64,000 nt of DNA from Formicarius rufipectus (GCA_013399695.1 VXAU01003165.1:175265-239264), one strand, 5' to 3'; shown: positions 11,461-25,215, numbered from the stretch's first letter. Notes: generated by a model from the sequence alone, not told the origin. Translations and numbers: made by a program.

Positions 11461-14400
11461 TTTCTAAATGCCTTTCTTGTTAAAGTTAATGTCTGTGGAG
11501 TTAATGAGTGGGATCCTGCTGGGAGGACACCTGGAAGACAGCTGTATGGTAAACTAGTTAGAATTACTAGTTAGAATGAAGGGACTCATTAGAGATCTTC
11601 AGGTTTGTCTGCCTCAGCCAAAATTTATTCAGAAATTGGGTGAAAAAAATGTCTAGGAGGTCTGCATCACACAGGTGATGTGATCTTACGCAGTTCTTAT
11701 TTTGTGTCAAAGTAGCTTCTGGCTGTCATTCCTTCATCCTGTTTTTATTTTGTGTTCACATTTGGGTTTTTGATAATCATTTTTTTTCTTTCTGTGATCT
11801 CTTAGTTTTAATCCTCAGCTTGCCTGTTTTATTTATGTCCTTGGTCCTTCTGCCTCCATGCTATCCTATGGTACCTGTAGGCACAATTAGAAATAAACGA
11901 AGATCATTGTGTTCCAAAACCCTGGCAACATGGAACTTTCCAAGAGAATGTTCTTGTGTGTAGGCAAGGACGTGATCTCAATAGTGTTCCTTCAAGTGCA
12001 TTTTAAGTGGTACCCCTGTGTTCTGCTTTATCTGTTGTATTTCATGCTTTTTCAAAAGCACCAACAACCCCAGGAATGTGCTGGTGGCAGAAAGAGTCCT
12101 CGTGCACTGGGGAAGTCATGTCCACAACTGGGAACCGGCTCAAACTGTTTGGCTAGTTGGAACCATTGTGTTTTCTTACTATGAAATATATTCTTTTGCA
12201 AATACACCTCACTGTCAAAGTACATAATGGCTTGAACTGGTTATGCAATGGTCATGAGATTTGCTGTTTCCTTCTCTCCTAGAAACTGAGCAGAAAGCAG
12301 CTGCGTACCTTGGACTGGCTGGGTCTCCCCTGACTCTGAAGTTCCTGAACCACTACTGCTTATTCATTCCTGCTGTAGGGGACCACTCTTTCCAGCTCAG
12401 CTGGAAAAGGGAGCTGAATTCTTACTGCCTGTTTTTTGATACAGTGGTCCTAAGTCCTGCTAAATCCACTAAGTATCAGTGTGTAAGGGCCTCTTGGCCT
12501 TTCATCAAACTGCTCTTGCCAAGAGAGGAAAATTGCCCTTTTCCTGCATTTCAGTCTTAAAATTTCACACCTGTATGTTGAATACCTTTTCAATCTAAAC
12601 CCTTTAACTGCTTAGTTACCATTTCCTCTATCAAACTGGATAGTGAGAAGTATCTGAGAGCCCAGATATTTCTTTCAAACCTGCCTTTCTGTATTAATTG
12701 GACTTCTAGTAAAACTGGAAAAGAATTTGTGGTGTTTNGGACTACATGTTACTTTAGAGAAAAACACCCAAATAGTCTCTAGAGCTGACAGTACCATGGT
12801 GATGGTGAAATCCTGTGTGAAAACTGAAGTATCTTAAGCCAGAGAATTAAACTCTTCTTTTAACTCTTTCTATTTGCAGAGCACCATTTATGAGGAAAGA
12901 TTTTAACCTAGCTTCTGTGGTTTTAGCAGTTCTGCTTCCAGTAGACTGAACTACAGGAGTGGTTTACTTAATGGACCTCTAAATCCACCTATTGACTTCT
13001 GTGCATTCTGAGAAAGTGAAGTGGGCATGTATTCCTCATCTTTCAAGGTTGCAGTGGTTATTAGCCACCTTGCAACCGAATTTCAGCAATTGCTTTGAAA
13101 CATCATTGAATGAAACTGTGTTTTCATATTCTGGCAAGGTTGTAGTGAGGCAGAGCAAGCACTGGTAATGCAACACCTCGAATGCTGAACAGTGAGTTAT
13201 TGCAAATTCTGTGTGGTAGTACGTACCAAGCTTTATAACTCACAGAGGTAGCCATATGCATTAACCTGCTTTGAATGTCTCATCTAGACAATAAATGCTC
13301 TGGAAGTGGTTAGGCAAAAGATACTGATCTCTTGCAAATAAAGTTCGTGTAAATCCACCTGAGCTACTCAGACTGCACTTGAGGATACAGAGACAGGCAA
13401 ATCACATGGAGTTTTCAATATTGAAGTGAGAGGACAAGCAGAGACTGAGCTCTCAAGTTACAACTGAAGTTTCTGAAAATTTAACCAACCTTTGTTCCTT
13501 GTATGTGACTTGGATATCCAACGTAATTATTAAAATTTAAATGGAAAGCAGCATTCCTTACTTCCCTGACTGAAGAGGATTCATTTTATAAGCCGTATTT
13601 GCTACAGGACTGGTTTGTAGTTCAGGCTGCACCTCATTGTAGGCAGTATCTAAACTTGCAAGGAAAATCTTGGCTTTGCTACCAGTGTTGAAAATAGCTA
13701 TTAAAATCCTAGCCAAATTCATAAATACAATAATAATTTTTTTTTTATTTTTATAAATGACATTTGTAGCATGATTAGTGTTACAGAACAGATTGAGCTT
13801 GGCCCCAAGGACCAAAGCTGTGCTTTAACTTTGAGAAGCTGCAATCCTAGAAAGGACACTGATACTGATTGCTACTGAAATACTGTGCACAGTTCAGGAA
13901 AAGAATGAAAAATTGTAATAAGACAAGCAATAAAATCAGTTAAGGATGGGAAAAAAAATCAACCCAAACCCAGTAACCTCTATAGCAGAGGAGTTGAGCA
14001 CAGCTGACCTGGCTTCTCCAAGACTAAGTACTGAGGGCTTTCTATTGGTCCGAGTGGCCATCTAGTAGACAAGGCTGTTTGTGTGCAGTCTGTGAAAATT
14101 TTAATGCTGGGTGTTTTTATTTCTGGAAGATCTCCCACAACTGAAGCTCTCACTTCTGTACTAGAGACAAGAATCAGGCCAGGAAGGCCAATGGTTTATT
14201 TCGTAGCAGAACAGTGTAGATGGTGATTTTCTTTTCTAGCTCTTTAGGATCAAAAATACAAAGCTCCTAGAGGCTATTCTGAGTGAAGAAAGCAGATAGT
14301 TGGAATTTCTAGTTTCCCCAAATTAAGAGAAAAGTTTCTAACAAGGACTGTAGAGAGCAGCTGCATCATGGATTAACATGCATCTTCTGACTGTGCCCTA

Positions 14401-17400
14401 CCAGGAACTGCAGTTAATCAAACAGTACACAAAGTCACAAATGCACTTAGAATTACAAATGAATAGACATTACTGAGTCTGAGCAGTGTACAAATCACTT
14501 GCCCATTGTGGTTTGCTTCTTGCACTCTTTTTGTTCCACGAATCAGTAACTTCGTAGGGACATGCTGAAGCTGAGCTAAATGCTGGAATGTTGGAAAGTA
14601 GCAGATACTTTCTTTGCCTGATGGAGCTAAAACAACTGGAAAGTCCCAGTGAAAACAGGATTGCCCTTCCATTCCTAAGATGCTTCTTTGGGCTTGTGGG
14701 ATAGACTAATCTTGCTCAGCACAGACTCCCCTCAGCACAGTTAACAGGTCATGTCCTTGCTGGATTTGGTGTCTGCTCTTATCAGAACTGTGTGGTGCCA
14801 GTTCCAGATGTCATGGAGGTCTCGTTTGCCTGATCAGCACAGCATTATGAATGTTGCTAAACTGTGGGTCCATGTGCCCTGTGCCACTGCAAGTACAGCA
14901 CTGAACATGGAGAAACCAGCCTGCTCCACTACAGACTGTGGTAAACCAGCTTATGATTTGGAAGTGGCCACAATCTCAGTCATGGGCTAATTTATAGTAT
15001 TGGATCATTGTTTCTGGCTGACAGTCGTACCAGATCTCCTAGTTTTCCTGTCCCTTTCTGAAGAAAGTTCTTGCCTTGTAAGTGTCTGCTGCTACATTTT
15101 GTTATGAGCTTTCAAGAAAGACGTGAAGCGGCTTTAGTGGGAGCAGCTCTTGCTAGGATCACTTTTCACATGTCAGTTATAAAAATTCTAGTATTGGGTG
15201 CTGTTAATGAGATACTAATCTGCTGGTTTTGCTGCCTTTTGTTTTATTTCCCATCCTCCTCCCCAAGGAACAAAAAATAACCTGGCAATCTCCTGCCTCT
15301 CAAATGTACTTAAAGCTCAGTGTTGCGGAAAAAAAGAGGCTAGCATAGCCATACACATGGAGAATGCTGCTGAGCAGCACTTAATGATGCCTCTTAGGAT
15401 CAGCTGTGCTGCTAGAAAACACTTCATTTCCTGTGGCTCTCTTTCTTTATAATCAGAGTGCAGCTCCAATGGCTCTCACAACAATTAGCACCCACTTGTT
15501 CTGCAGGTTTGAAGTTTTTGCATTAGTCAGGTTGAGAAATTCATGGTATTAATCATGACTGAAGTTGTTATTTATCACCTGCTGGGTGAGAAATAATAAT
15601 TTTGGCACTACTGGGGCAGCAGGCCAGAAGTACCAAATTAAGTAAAACATCTAAACACCAGCAAGGATCATTTCTCTGATTAATGAATTGTTACAAAGAA
15701 AAAATGCTACTCGTTATTTGATCTTAGGATAAAAGCAGGAGAAGGAAGTAGAAAGCATTAGCAAAGTCAGGCTATAGCCTGATGAAGTTTGAAACTTCAC
15801 TGGCTGATCTCTCTTCTGTCATTTGCTGACGGCTAACACACACTCATCTTCTTCACAGGTTTCCGATACTTGGCTCACATGCCCATTGCCAACTCTGTGA
15901 AAAAGTAGCATTTGGCAGGGAGCTCGAGGCCCATTATGTAACTGCCTCAGAAATGAAATTAGTTCAGGTTTCCAGGACTTGCCTAGGCTGGAAGGTTTTG
16001 CCATGGGAACAGTTACCAGCCTGGTGAAGTATCATTGTGTGAAGGCAATAATGGAGATTCAGGAAACAGTATCAGTGACATCAAGAGAACAAAGTTTACG
16101 CCCAGGTAACTGTATCCATATTGGGCCAATTAGTCATACATGGGCTTAAGTGGGCCAGCAAATGACAGCCACCTGATCAGAAGTATTTCACATATAAATA
16201 CAAAAAGGGTTGGCCTACATGGAAGTGGTTGCATTGAAATTAGGTCTGTGTGTGCTGCTGCAGCCCTAAGCTATCAAGTCACTGTGACAAACTATATCCT
16301 CTCCCTGAAGGACCATAGTGCAAAGCTGAGGAGCTGACTGTGCAACAATGCCCACAGAAGTGCTATTCTCCATGTTCATAAATGAGATACAAAAACTGAA
16401 TGCTAGCCTTGACTGTGGCCAAAGAACTCAGACTGGGAAAGAAGCACCACCACTGAAGACAAGCAAAAACATTGCTTGTTGATTCTTTGCTTGTTGAGAC
16501 TTAGAAGAAAAAAACAGTGAGAGCCTCAGAGACCCCTTTTGGCTCCAACTACTTCATTATCTGGAAAGAAAGCACAGGCTTTTTCCACAGAGAGCATCAA
16601 CCCTTCTCATTTATTGCTGCAGACCTCAAATTTGCTACTAGTTGAAAAAAAGAACTTCCCACTGTTGACACAAATGGACTGCCATTCATACCACACATGA
16701 CACCTGTGGCAGCCAAATCAACTCCTGTCTACAAGCCAATGTGCCCAGAAACTGGCTTGAAACAATGAGCTGACATGAGAGGTCAACATGAACTCACCCT
16801 TCTCCGATTTGGATTTATGTTGACAATAACCCAGTTAGTCAATAAAGATGTTTTTGTAAGCAAGCTTTATGTCACATAAATGCTTTCTCATTTAGATTTT
16901 TTTTTCCTACCTAAAAGTTTATTTGGCATTTAAGAAGAAAATTAGAGATGGTGAGAACGTAGAGCCTGATGATCACCTTCCCTACAAGCGCTGTTCAGAT
17001 TATCAGTCTTTCAGGGTTTGTGTTCTCAGTTCAGAGACAGAGATTTGAAAGAAGAATGAAAAGAATCATCGTTCATAGAAAATATAAGCAGCAGCAAAGA
17101 GCTTGTTGCAAGCAAAAGACTATCTTTCAAGGCTAAGCGGGAAGCCATCAGTGGGTATCTGAACCTTGTTGCAGGTGCTGTGGGGAGAAACCAGTGCAAC
17201 TTGGGCATGACAAACTCTGCAAAGCTGCAGAGACCAGTCATCACCCAGCTAAGACCAGCAAATTATGGCATGACCCAGTCCCCAGAGCATCTACCTCTTC
17301 CAAGTTTGTCTTCTCAGCATTTACATTTTCTTTATATTTTCTATCACTTCCTGCCAAAAATTTGTCAACAGCAATTCCACCTCCCTAGTCATATATCTCA

Positions 17401-20400
17401 AGTTGTCCCTGTCATACTCTCACAGCTGGTGACATCTCTCTCTACTTCTAGCTACAAAGTACCATTTTGATCAGATTTTCATTACTCTGAAGGTATCTAT
17501 TTCTGGTCACATCATTCTCTCACTGCTGAGATCAACAGTTTTGTCATCAATGCACAGGATTATTGCTTGAGATTATCTTGTGAAAATTATCCTTAATCTC
17601 CCAGATGTTATCACTTGGACTGTTAGATTAAGAGCTGGTCACCTTTTTTTCTTGTCAAGACAATGAAAATTTCCCTTTAGGTCCCCTGCTGTTTCTAACT
17701 TAATTCCTGTAAATTCCTCCCTAAAATTCCTCTGCAGTTTTTACCAGCTCCTTCCCTCAGAAGTGCATAGGACCTTGATCTACGATGCCTCCTAGCTAAG
17801 AAGTGTATAGCTGAGATTACTGACTATCACCACGATCTCTTTCATTTGCAGTTTTAAGTCTGTGTTGTGGCATGTTTAAGGAACCAGTTGATGAAGATCA
17901 GTTAGTTTGGGGGCATTATGGGAAGGGTATGTTTTTATCTACTTTAAATAAACATTTTTTCCAGCACATTTCCATCTTATAACATTTTGAAAAAGACAGG
18001 TAGGTTTCTGCATGTGTGTAAAGTCCACAGATCTTACCATGACTTGTGTATTACATGCAAGTGTGAGTGCAAACTCTTGCTGTTATGCCAAAGCACACTT
18101 GAGGCAAAGCCCAAAACCACTGCTGTGGGAAAGGCTGCCCATCATCTGATGGAAATGCTTTTGACACACACAGGACAGCTCCTGCAGACCTGTTTCTATG
18201 GAGGCGCTTTCATTTGGTTCAGTGCATCTTCCTGGGGCCCATCCTGCTGCCCCTTCTCCCTGATACCTTATCATGATTTCCTTGCCTTTGCTGATGCGTC
18301 CGGATCTTTCTGAACTGAGGAAAGGAAGAGGCCCTCTCTGGGAAAGGTTTTCACACCTACGGACTTTATTCCTCCCTCTGCTTTGAAAGAGATTCCTTGT
18401 GCCAGTAAAATCACTTTAGCACGACTAGAGAAACAGGCATGCTCTCTAGGATTTGTTTAGCGAAAGAGTCATCCTGCAAGCTTATGTCCTGCTCTGTGTA
18501 TAGTGAGTCCCAAAGCTACTGCCACGGAAAACACATTGTGTTTCCACTAGTAAGATGTGTAAAATTTGCTTTTCTAACTCAGTAATCACAAGCAATTCCA
18601 ATAAGACAGCAATTGGTGTTAACTGGGTGGGTTTTTTTGAAGCTTGACAAAATTGAACACTAGAAAAATGTGAAGTAAGATTTAAACTCATATAGATAAT
18701 ACATTTCTCTCAAACTTCTTTGGCATTTTTGTATTATAATACTAAAAAAATACCAATGTAGTAATAAACTGTGATTTACTGAGAAGTAGGATGAGAAAAG
18801 CATGGAAGGCCAAGGAGCAGATTCTTTACTCCTTAGAGGTTTAAAAGTGCAAAGTGCTTAAATGAGGTTTGCAAAAAAGGAAAAACTAGTAGCAGTAAGA
18901 GAATGAAGTTCCCTTTCAGTCCTTGACTCAGCTCAGTTAGTTTGTCATGTATTGTTCTCCTCACCACAGTGTATTTGGAGCCATCTCTTGCTCTGAAGCC
19001 AACAAAAATTGTTTGACGCATCTCATTTGAAATGTCACTGATCTGCAATCAAACGAGTGATTTCTAGTCGAAGATTTGGCAAGCTTAACCAAGTAGATGA
19101 GTCAGACAGAAAAACCTGCCTGACAGAAGAGTAAGTCAAGCCACAGCAGTTGCAAGTAATTTGTCCCAAATGTGAGCAGGAGGCTGGTTTCCCAACTCCA
19201 TGCTCCAACCACCACACTGCATTTTTTTGCTGCTTTTTAAACCACAACGGCCTCTGAAAATCACCCTTCAAAGGCATTTCTTGGTAGTAATAAATGAACC
19301 ATCAAAACCTAAACAAAGAACTCAGCAGTTGAGATGATGCAACTTAACAAATAGAAGTGATTAGGATAGCCTTGTCCTCTGCTTATTTCCAAAAGAATAA
19401 AGCCCAGGTCATTTATAAAGCCCTCCCCCTTCCCTCTCCTCTACAGCCCCTTTGGAGACACCCAGGAGACAGCACCACTTTCCTCTGCTTCCCCATCTTT
19501 AAAATATATTCATTCCAGTTTTCAAATTGCTATTTTGTAGTGCTAAATCTCTACCCACACTAATTTCTCCAGGTCAGAATCTGACCCTGATCTGAACAAA
19601 ATCTGGAGTCAAATATTCACACCAGAATGCTTGTGCCTTGCTGCATGTCAGATGCCATCTCCCTGCAAATGTTTCACACACCTTGGAGTGCAGCTTGTGG
19701 AACTGATGAGGTGAAGAGCACTGCAGAGCAGCTCTGTGCTGGTAATCACAGGACTGAAGAAACACATACATCATCTGCCACATAGGTTGGCATTTCAAGT
19801 AAAAAACCTTCACAATGTGTAAGATGTTGGACAAATGATGGCCATATGCATGTTTGTCTCTGTGCAGATGTCTTTGCATTCTCAGCTAGGAAAGAGCTGA
19901 GGTAGGCTTTTTTTTTGCCGACAGTTTAATATTAGTGACACAGTTTATGTCCTCTGCAAAAACAATAATGGAGGATAAGGTGACATAAATTATTTGCAAA
20001 TCGTTTGACATATGCAGGGCATTGTCCTTGCAATAATCACCATCAGTCTGTCAGTTTAAGATATGAACCATGCCACTGCCATTTTATATCATTGTGTTAA
20101 GCTTTCACATGTTGTAATTTTACAGATTTGTTCTTTGGAGAGCACTGCAACACAAATCAAATTGTATTATGTTTAGTTATATGCTGTGTGGAGTGCCTCC
20201 CTGCAATTAGGAGCAGGGGGGGATGAGGAGAAACAAGCAGTCCTAGATAAGAGGCAGCTCCTCAAAAGTTAGGATATTTTCTAGATACCATTACTCAACT
20301 TTCATAGTCATTATTCAAAGCAAGAGGAATTATTTAAATTCATGCTAACATCAGTTGCTGGCTGCATGAACAAAGTGAGCACTGGAAAGCACCATACTGA

Positions 20401-21064
20401 CAGATTAATTTAAAACACCCTTGTCTGTTTTGTTTCTCTATAACAGTCAGGCACAACATTTGATTCTTATGAATAATGTGGGCTTTTCTAAAGTAAATAA
20501 AATGATTTCAACTCACCAAAGATCCCCTTAAGACCCTGTAGATACCTGTAGTATTAACTCTGCTTTCCACAGATTTGTAGAATGGTTCTGGAATAGCAAT
20601 GAACTCAGTATTGTCTCTTTTATTCCAGACAAATTAATTCCTGTGGAATAGTTTAAACAAAGACATAAAGTTGACCACTTATTTTTTGTCTTTTGTTTTT
20701 TAAATTTGAACCACAGATTATTGTGGGAATTCACAAGCGTATTCTAAATGTATTCAGTGCCAGACACCTTCTATTAACCATTTAGAGAAACCTATTACTC
20801 TGTAAGTGTGCTTAATTGGTAAAGGAGTCAGTAGGAAATACTGTAATATACATTCTGGAGTATCACATTTCAGTGACTTTTTACTGTATTTTGAATAGAG
20901 AAATGTGATTTGTTTTCCCCTGGGAAAATTCCCCACATTCAGTTGTCAGCAGAACAGAATCTTTCTGCTTCCAGTGAGCCCTTAAACCAGAAAGATTTAT
21001 TGCACTTACACCCTTGAAAGAACGTATCTTTTTCTTTGAAGGCAGCCATTATCACCATCCCATT
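11461..21064. other. Gene-free stretch downstream of MTX2
   Basis: About 9.6 kb with no ORF resembling a known protein on either strand, no splice-linked exons and no repeat I can name. Longer ORFs here do not resemble any family. Composition is mostly AT-rich, with homopolymer T/A runs (for example around 13,738-13,746). From MTX2 synteny this should be the start of the HoxD telomeric gene desert (inference). Confidence 0.6.
12738..12738. other. Ambiguous base (N)
   Basis: The only N in the window, in gtgtttnggac. It shows an unresolved base in the assembly. Confidence 0.99.
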
Positions 21065-21600
21065 TTATATCTTTTCTGATAAGTGCAGGCAGTAAAGCAG
21101 ATAAACTCCTTGCATACCAATTAAAGACACATGCACACTAAGACACTGTATACTATCAGAGATGCTCAGAGTAATATTCTTCCTAGCACAGTAGATATAT
21201 CTGAAGAGTTTGACTTTTATTATTCTCAGCTTTACACCTCTGACATTTCTAAAACCATGGAGGAAATTAATGAATTCTCACTCAAGACTCCATTGTCTAA
21301 TCTTGCCCCAGTGCTCATGAATTATGGAAAATGACAGATCAGCTGATGACGTACAACAAGCTATTTTAAAACTACCCTTTTTAACATAACCTGGCCCATG
21401 AAAAGGTTACCACTGAATTTCATGCAGTCACCTGGCAAAATATTGGTCTCATATTAATTGTTACTTAAATAACTGCCTCACTTCCTGGCATCCAAAATGG
21501 TGTGATTGTTTTTATGCATAAAATGTATGAAAACCAGACCCCTGACCCTCAAGAAGCCTATTATTTATTTATTTGACTCTTGAATAGGATGCTGAACCTG
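21065..21600 (+). mobile_element. Decayed L1/Tx1-type LINE, ORF2 reverse-transcriptase fragment
   Basis: Reading across frames gives the order of motifs seen in L1-type ORF2. First, near 21,091, is SKADKLLAYQLK (compare the KAGKLLA..LK block). Then, at 21,149-21,310, come a TIRD..SNIL segment and FDFYYSQLYTSDIS (the YY..LYTS block). From about 21,345 follow DDVQQAILKLPF and a PGP..KGY remnant (the K-SPGPDG block), then VTTEFHAVTWQNI (the EFY..FW block). Last are GVIVFMHKMYENQTPDP and a decayed YRPISLLN block ending in LLN at about 21,590. At least three frame changes and several stops show it is long dead. The finger and first palm blocks are present; the YADD region is not found, so this is a truncated fragment. 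The clade call (L1/Tx1) rests on motif order only. Confidence 0.68.
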
Positions 21601-22682
21601 CAGCCCTAACTCTTGGCAACCTGCCTTGGATTTCTGCGTTTTGAGATCTCCATGTGGAACACAAAGGCTCAATAACTTTTTAATGTTCTTAAGCACAATC
21701 TCCTCCACCTACCTATGTAACTGCTTCTTCCAGTGCCTTTTCCCAAAAAGAGAAAAAGGCCTTTGCTCCATCTGAGCAATGAGACCCAGAGGATTTGTAT
21801 GAGAAAGCTCCTCTTCTCTACTGAGACCACTGAAACCACGAGGCCATAACGACTGAGAGCAGCTGCAAGCCCAAGGACTGTTTTCTAACCTGTAGTGTTT
21901 GACTGAGCAGTCAGAAACCACACAGTTGAGTCTCTGAAGTGTTTGGCTAGGACATCTCCCACACCTCTCTGTCCCAGTTACCATGAAATTCACTGGGTTA
22001 GGAGCCGGTCCACTGTGTTTCTTTCCAAGTAACTGAAAGCCCCCAAGCATTACTGCAGGCAGGCAGTGTCAGCAATGCCAGCTTGCCCAGGGGAGTGGTT
22101 TGGGCAGCCCTGCAGGGCAGGACAGCCATCCAGCAAGGGGCTGTCCTGGGCCTTTCCTACACCTGGGCCCCCAGCAAGCTCTGGGCTGCTCCCCAAGCAC
22201 CACACAACTCAAGGAGTCCCCCCCACTCAGCTCCTTTTTCCTCTGCACTTCAATTTAAAATAATATATTTACTCATGACATTATTGTTGGATGGAAAAAT
22301 GTATGTCTGCAGTATTATCTGTGAACTTATTTTTACCTCTTCAAGACTCTCACCCAGGGTTTTCCCTGAAGAACTGCATCTGAGCACATCAATGACTTCC
22401 TTGTGCACAGTGGCTAGATACCAGTTTTCTGTCAGGGTTCCCTTTAGATAAGAAACTATGGAAAGCAATACATCTCATTCAAAACATCTGAAAGAACTGA
22501 AGATACAGAAAGCACTAATCAGTAATTAATACACATAAAAGAAACAATCTTTCATCTAGGTGGCAATAATAACACTCTGGAGTTTGTTCTAATCCATCTT
22601 TTTGTCAAATGAAGCACCAGGGAATTTGTCTGCAACAATCAGTATTTTCAGAGCCTCTGCTTTGATTTGCAATATGGGGTTC

Positions 22683-22704
22683 AGTTCTGTGTTAACACAG
22701 AACT
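22683..22704. repeat. 22-base perfect palindrome
   Basis: Half-site AGTTCTGTGTT is followed immediately by its exact reverse complement, with the centre GTTAAC. The symmetry breaks at the next base on each side. It could be a dimeric protein site or chance. Confidence 0.9.
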
Positions 22705-23405
22705 CAGAAGAAACAATCAAAGAGAATGGTTTTAAAATCAATAATCTAGGCTTTTAACATGCAGAGGAACTCTGCAATACTTTTGTATCCTGTTTACAAG
22801 TCAATTTTCCAAATTAAGAAGTCCTCCTTTCATTTTATATAAGAATTGCAAAAGCATGAAAAAGCACAAATCCCAACAGCACCATTTCTTCCATCTTAAA
22901 CCACTGAGAGCAGCTGAAATAAAGGGCTTCTCCCCTTGCTCTCCAGAGAAATAGTGTCTTCCAGAACATCAGATAATCCTGAAATTCTTTAAATAGCCCT
23001 GTATTAGTTATATATAATGACAATTACACAAGTGACTTCCTAACTGCAAATATGATTCATTACTCTGGAGCAGAAGTAATACCTCTAATAGACTATGCAT
23101 TGAGTTGACCCAAAATAGCTGCTGAAGAATAGTTTTTCCTGAACTACTTCATGGATAGATTTTTAAAATTATTATAATCTTATATAAGAAGAATAGATTA
23201 TCCTGTCATATAATTATTTAGCACTACCCCTAGATATTTATGTAAACTAAATTTCAAATGTGGGCAACAATAAGAAATAGGGAGCTTTTAGGAACAATTT
23301 GCCTGCAACTTGCCAGGAGTTATAAGCCCTATTTTAAATTAAACAATTTGCATTCATTGTTTAGTCACCCTTTAGCTCCATTATTATCATCACTTTTCAA
23401 GTTTT

Positions 23406-23433
23406 AAAAAAAAAAAAAAAAAGAAAAAAAAAA
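23406..23433 (+). repeat. A-rich tract
   Basis: Seventeen A, one G, then ten more A. It may be a retroposon tail, but no recognisable body precedes it. Confidence 0.85.
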
Positions 23434-25041
23434 GAGGGAAATTTAAAACAAGTTTTTTTCTTCTGAGTAAAATGAGTAGAAATTGAGTCTTTTCAACACT
23501 GCTAGACCTGAAGATGCAGCTCCAGCTCCCTCCCCAGCCTGGAGTAAGGCAGATAGCTCAACCCTGCTGAGGACACCACTATCCCAGCGGTGTCCTGCCA
23601 GCCCATCTTTAACAGAATGGTCCTGGGCTGCTGTTGATTTTGATGCCTACACAGTGTTAAACATCAGAGTTTCACTGCAGACACGAACCAGGAAGCCTGG
23701 AAATGATCTCAAAAGATGTGTCTGCTTCTCTGCATGAAGACATCCCTATTTCACTTGTGTACAGTCACTAGGCTCTTAGGAATGGGTTGCTCACAGGCCT
23801 GCACTCAACTTCTTCAGGTTATCCCCAGCATTCCAAGCAGACTTTCAAAGCAGGATGTCTGACATAGGCATACCCATGCCCTTGCTACCAGGACAGGCAG
23901 AAAGGAAAGACTAGGGGAAAATCTGAGTCTTCCCTCCCTCTCACTGATGTCAAATACAGTTTACCTGTGAATTTCAGAGAGCCCAAAATTTCATCTTACT
24001 GTTCAGGATTTATGACAGCCAGGCAGCCAGGTACATTCAAGGGGAAAGCCAACCATGCCAGCTTTCTAAAGAAGCCATAGAGATACTCCATCGCCTTCAC
24101 AGAGATGATACAAAACACATGTGCAGTAATCTTTCAGGTCCCCTTTTATTCTCTTTCACAGCAGTTGCTCTGTGTAACCTTCCAGACAAGAGCTGCTGCC
24201 AATGAGGAAGACTGGCAGTTCTGAGCTATGCTCACCATGAAATTATCCAGTTGGGTGCTCTCAGCTTTAAGATTTTTATTATTTTTTCAGCTTCCTGTCC
24301 AAGTGTTGTGCCTGCTCCCTTGATTAAAACAACACCAGTTTAAACTAAACCTCACAACACACAGTGGCTGTTGCTACTGCTAAAAACCTCACTGAGGAGG
24401 TCTCAGAGAAATCCCAATGTCCCAGCTTACTGTGCATCTCTCTGTTCTATCTTGTAAAACAACATTCAACAATGCTGGTATGTAATCTAAAAACCATCAT
24501 AAGTAATAATTAAAGATGAAAACAGATTAATTCCAGGCTTGTTTGCCCTTGATAATAATACTATTAATTCTCCAGAGGCAGAAGTAAGATGATCACAGGA
24601 AAACAAAGCACAAATAAAGTCCATAAAATGCAGAGGAGATATTTCCAATATTAATTTTGTAATACAGAGTATTCATTTTGCAATTTAGTGGTGACATAAA
24701 ATATGCAGCAGTAACAAACAAGAAAGCTGATGGACTGCCAAAGCTGTTTCTCCTTAAAATGTGTATTTCTCTGGAGTAGTTAAGCTTGCTGCTGAGATGA
24801 GACACAGGCATTTTCAAAGGGCTCTTTCAAGGCCTCTATACCACTCTCAGCTCTGACATGTGATCAGAATTAGGGCTGGGAAAACCCAGCCAGGCTGTGT
24901 GGGACAGCCTCAGAGAGGAGGGCTCCAACAGCTGTGTTTGTGGTTCCATGGGGTGTTCCCAGGCCTACTGCCTTCATATCAGAAGTTCTCCATTTATAGA
25001 CAGCAATCTGTTGGTGCCAGGCACTGATGGCCATGCGATAT

Positions 25042-25215
25042 GAGGGTGGTGAGGCACTGGGACAAGTTGCCTAGAGAAGCTGTCATCCCTTCCCTCATCC
25101 TTGGAAGTGCTCAAGACCATGTTTGATGGGGCTCTGAGCAACCTGGGCTGCCCATGGCAGGGGATTTGGAACTAGATGATCTTTAAGGTCCTTTCCAACC
25201 TAAATAATTCTGTCA
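25042..25215 (+). mobile_element. CR1 LINE 3' end, sense orientation
   Basis: The order of diagnostic CR1 3' segments is clear: GGTGAGGCACTGG, TTGCCTAGAGAAGCTGT, TGGAAGTGCTCAAG, AACTAGATGATCTTTAAGGTC and a decayed terminal octamer (ATTCTGTC). It covers only the last ~175 bases, so it is 5'-truncated, as most CR1 copies are. Small changes and gaps mark it as an old insertion. Confidence 0.9.

Larger units (their letters stand above)
21601..25041. other. Gene-free stretch
   Basis: No supported gene. It holds a CTCF-like motif (22,130), a 22-base perfect palindrome (22,683), a 28-base A-rich run (23,406-23,433) and otherwise AT-rich unique-looking DNA. The short ORFs resemble no family. Confidence 0.6.

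Noticed and set aside
11892..11897. A second AATAAA downstream of MTX2
   Set aside because: It could serve as a distal poly(A) site, but the signal at 11,432 has a better downstream GT-rich element, and there is no evidence for a longer UTR.
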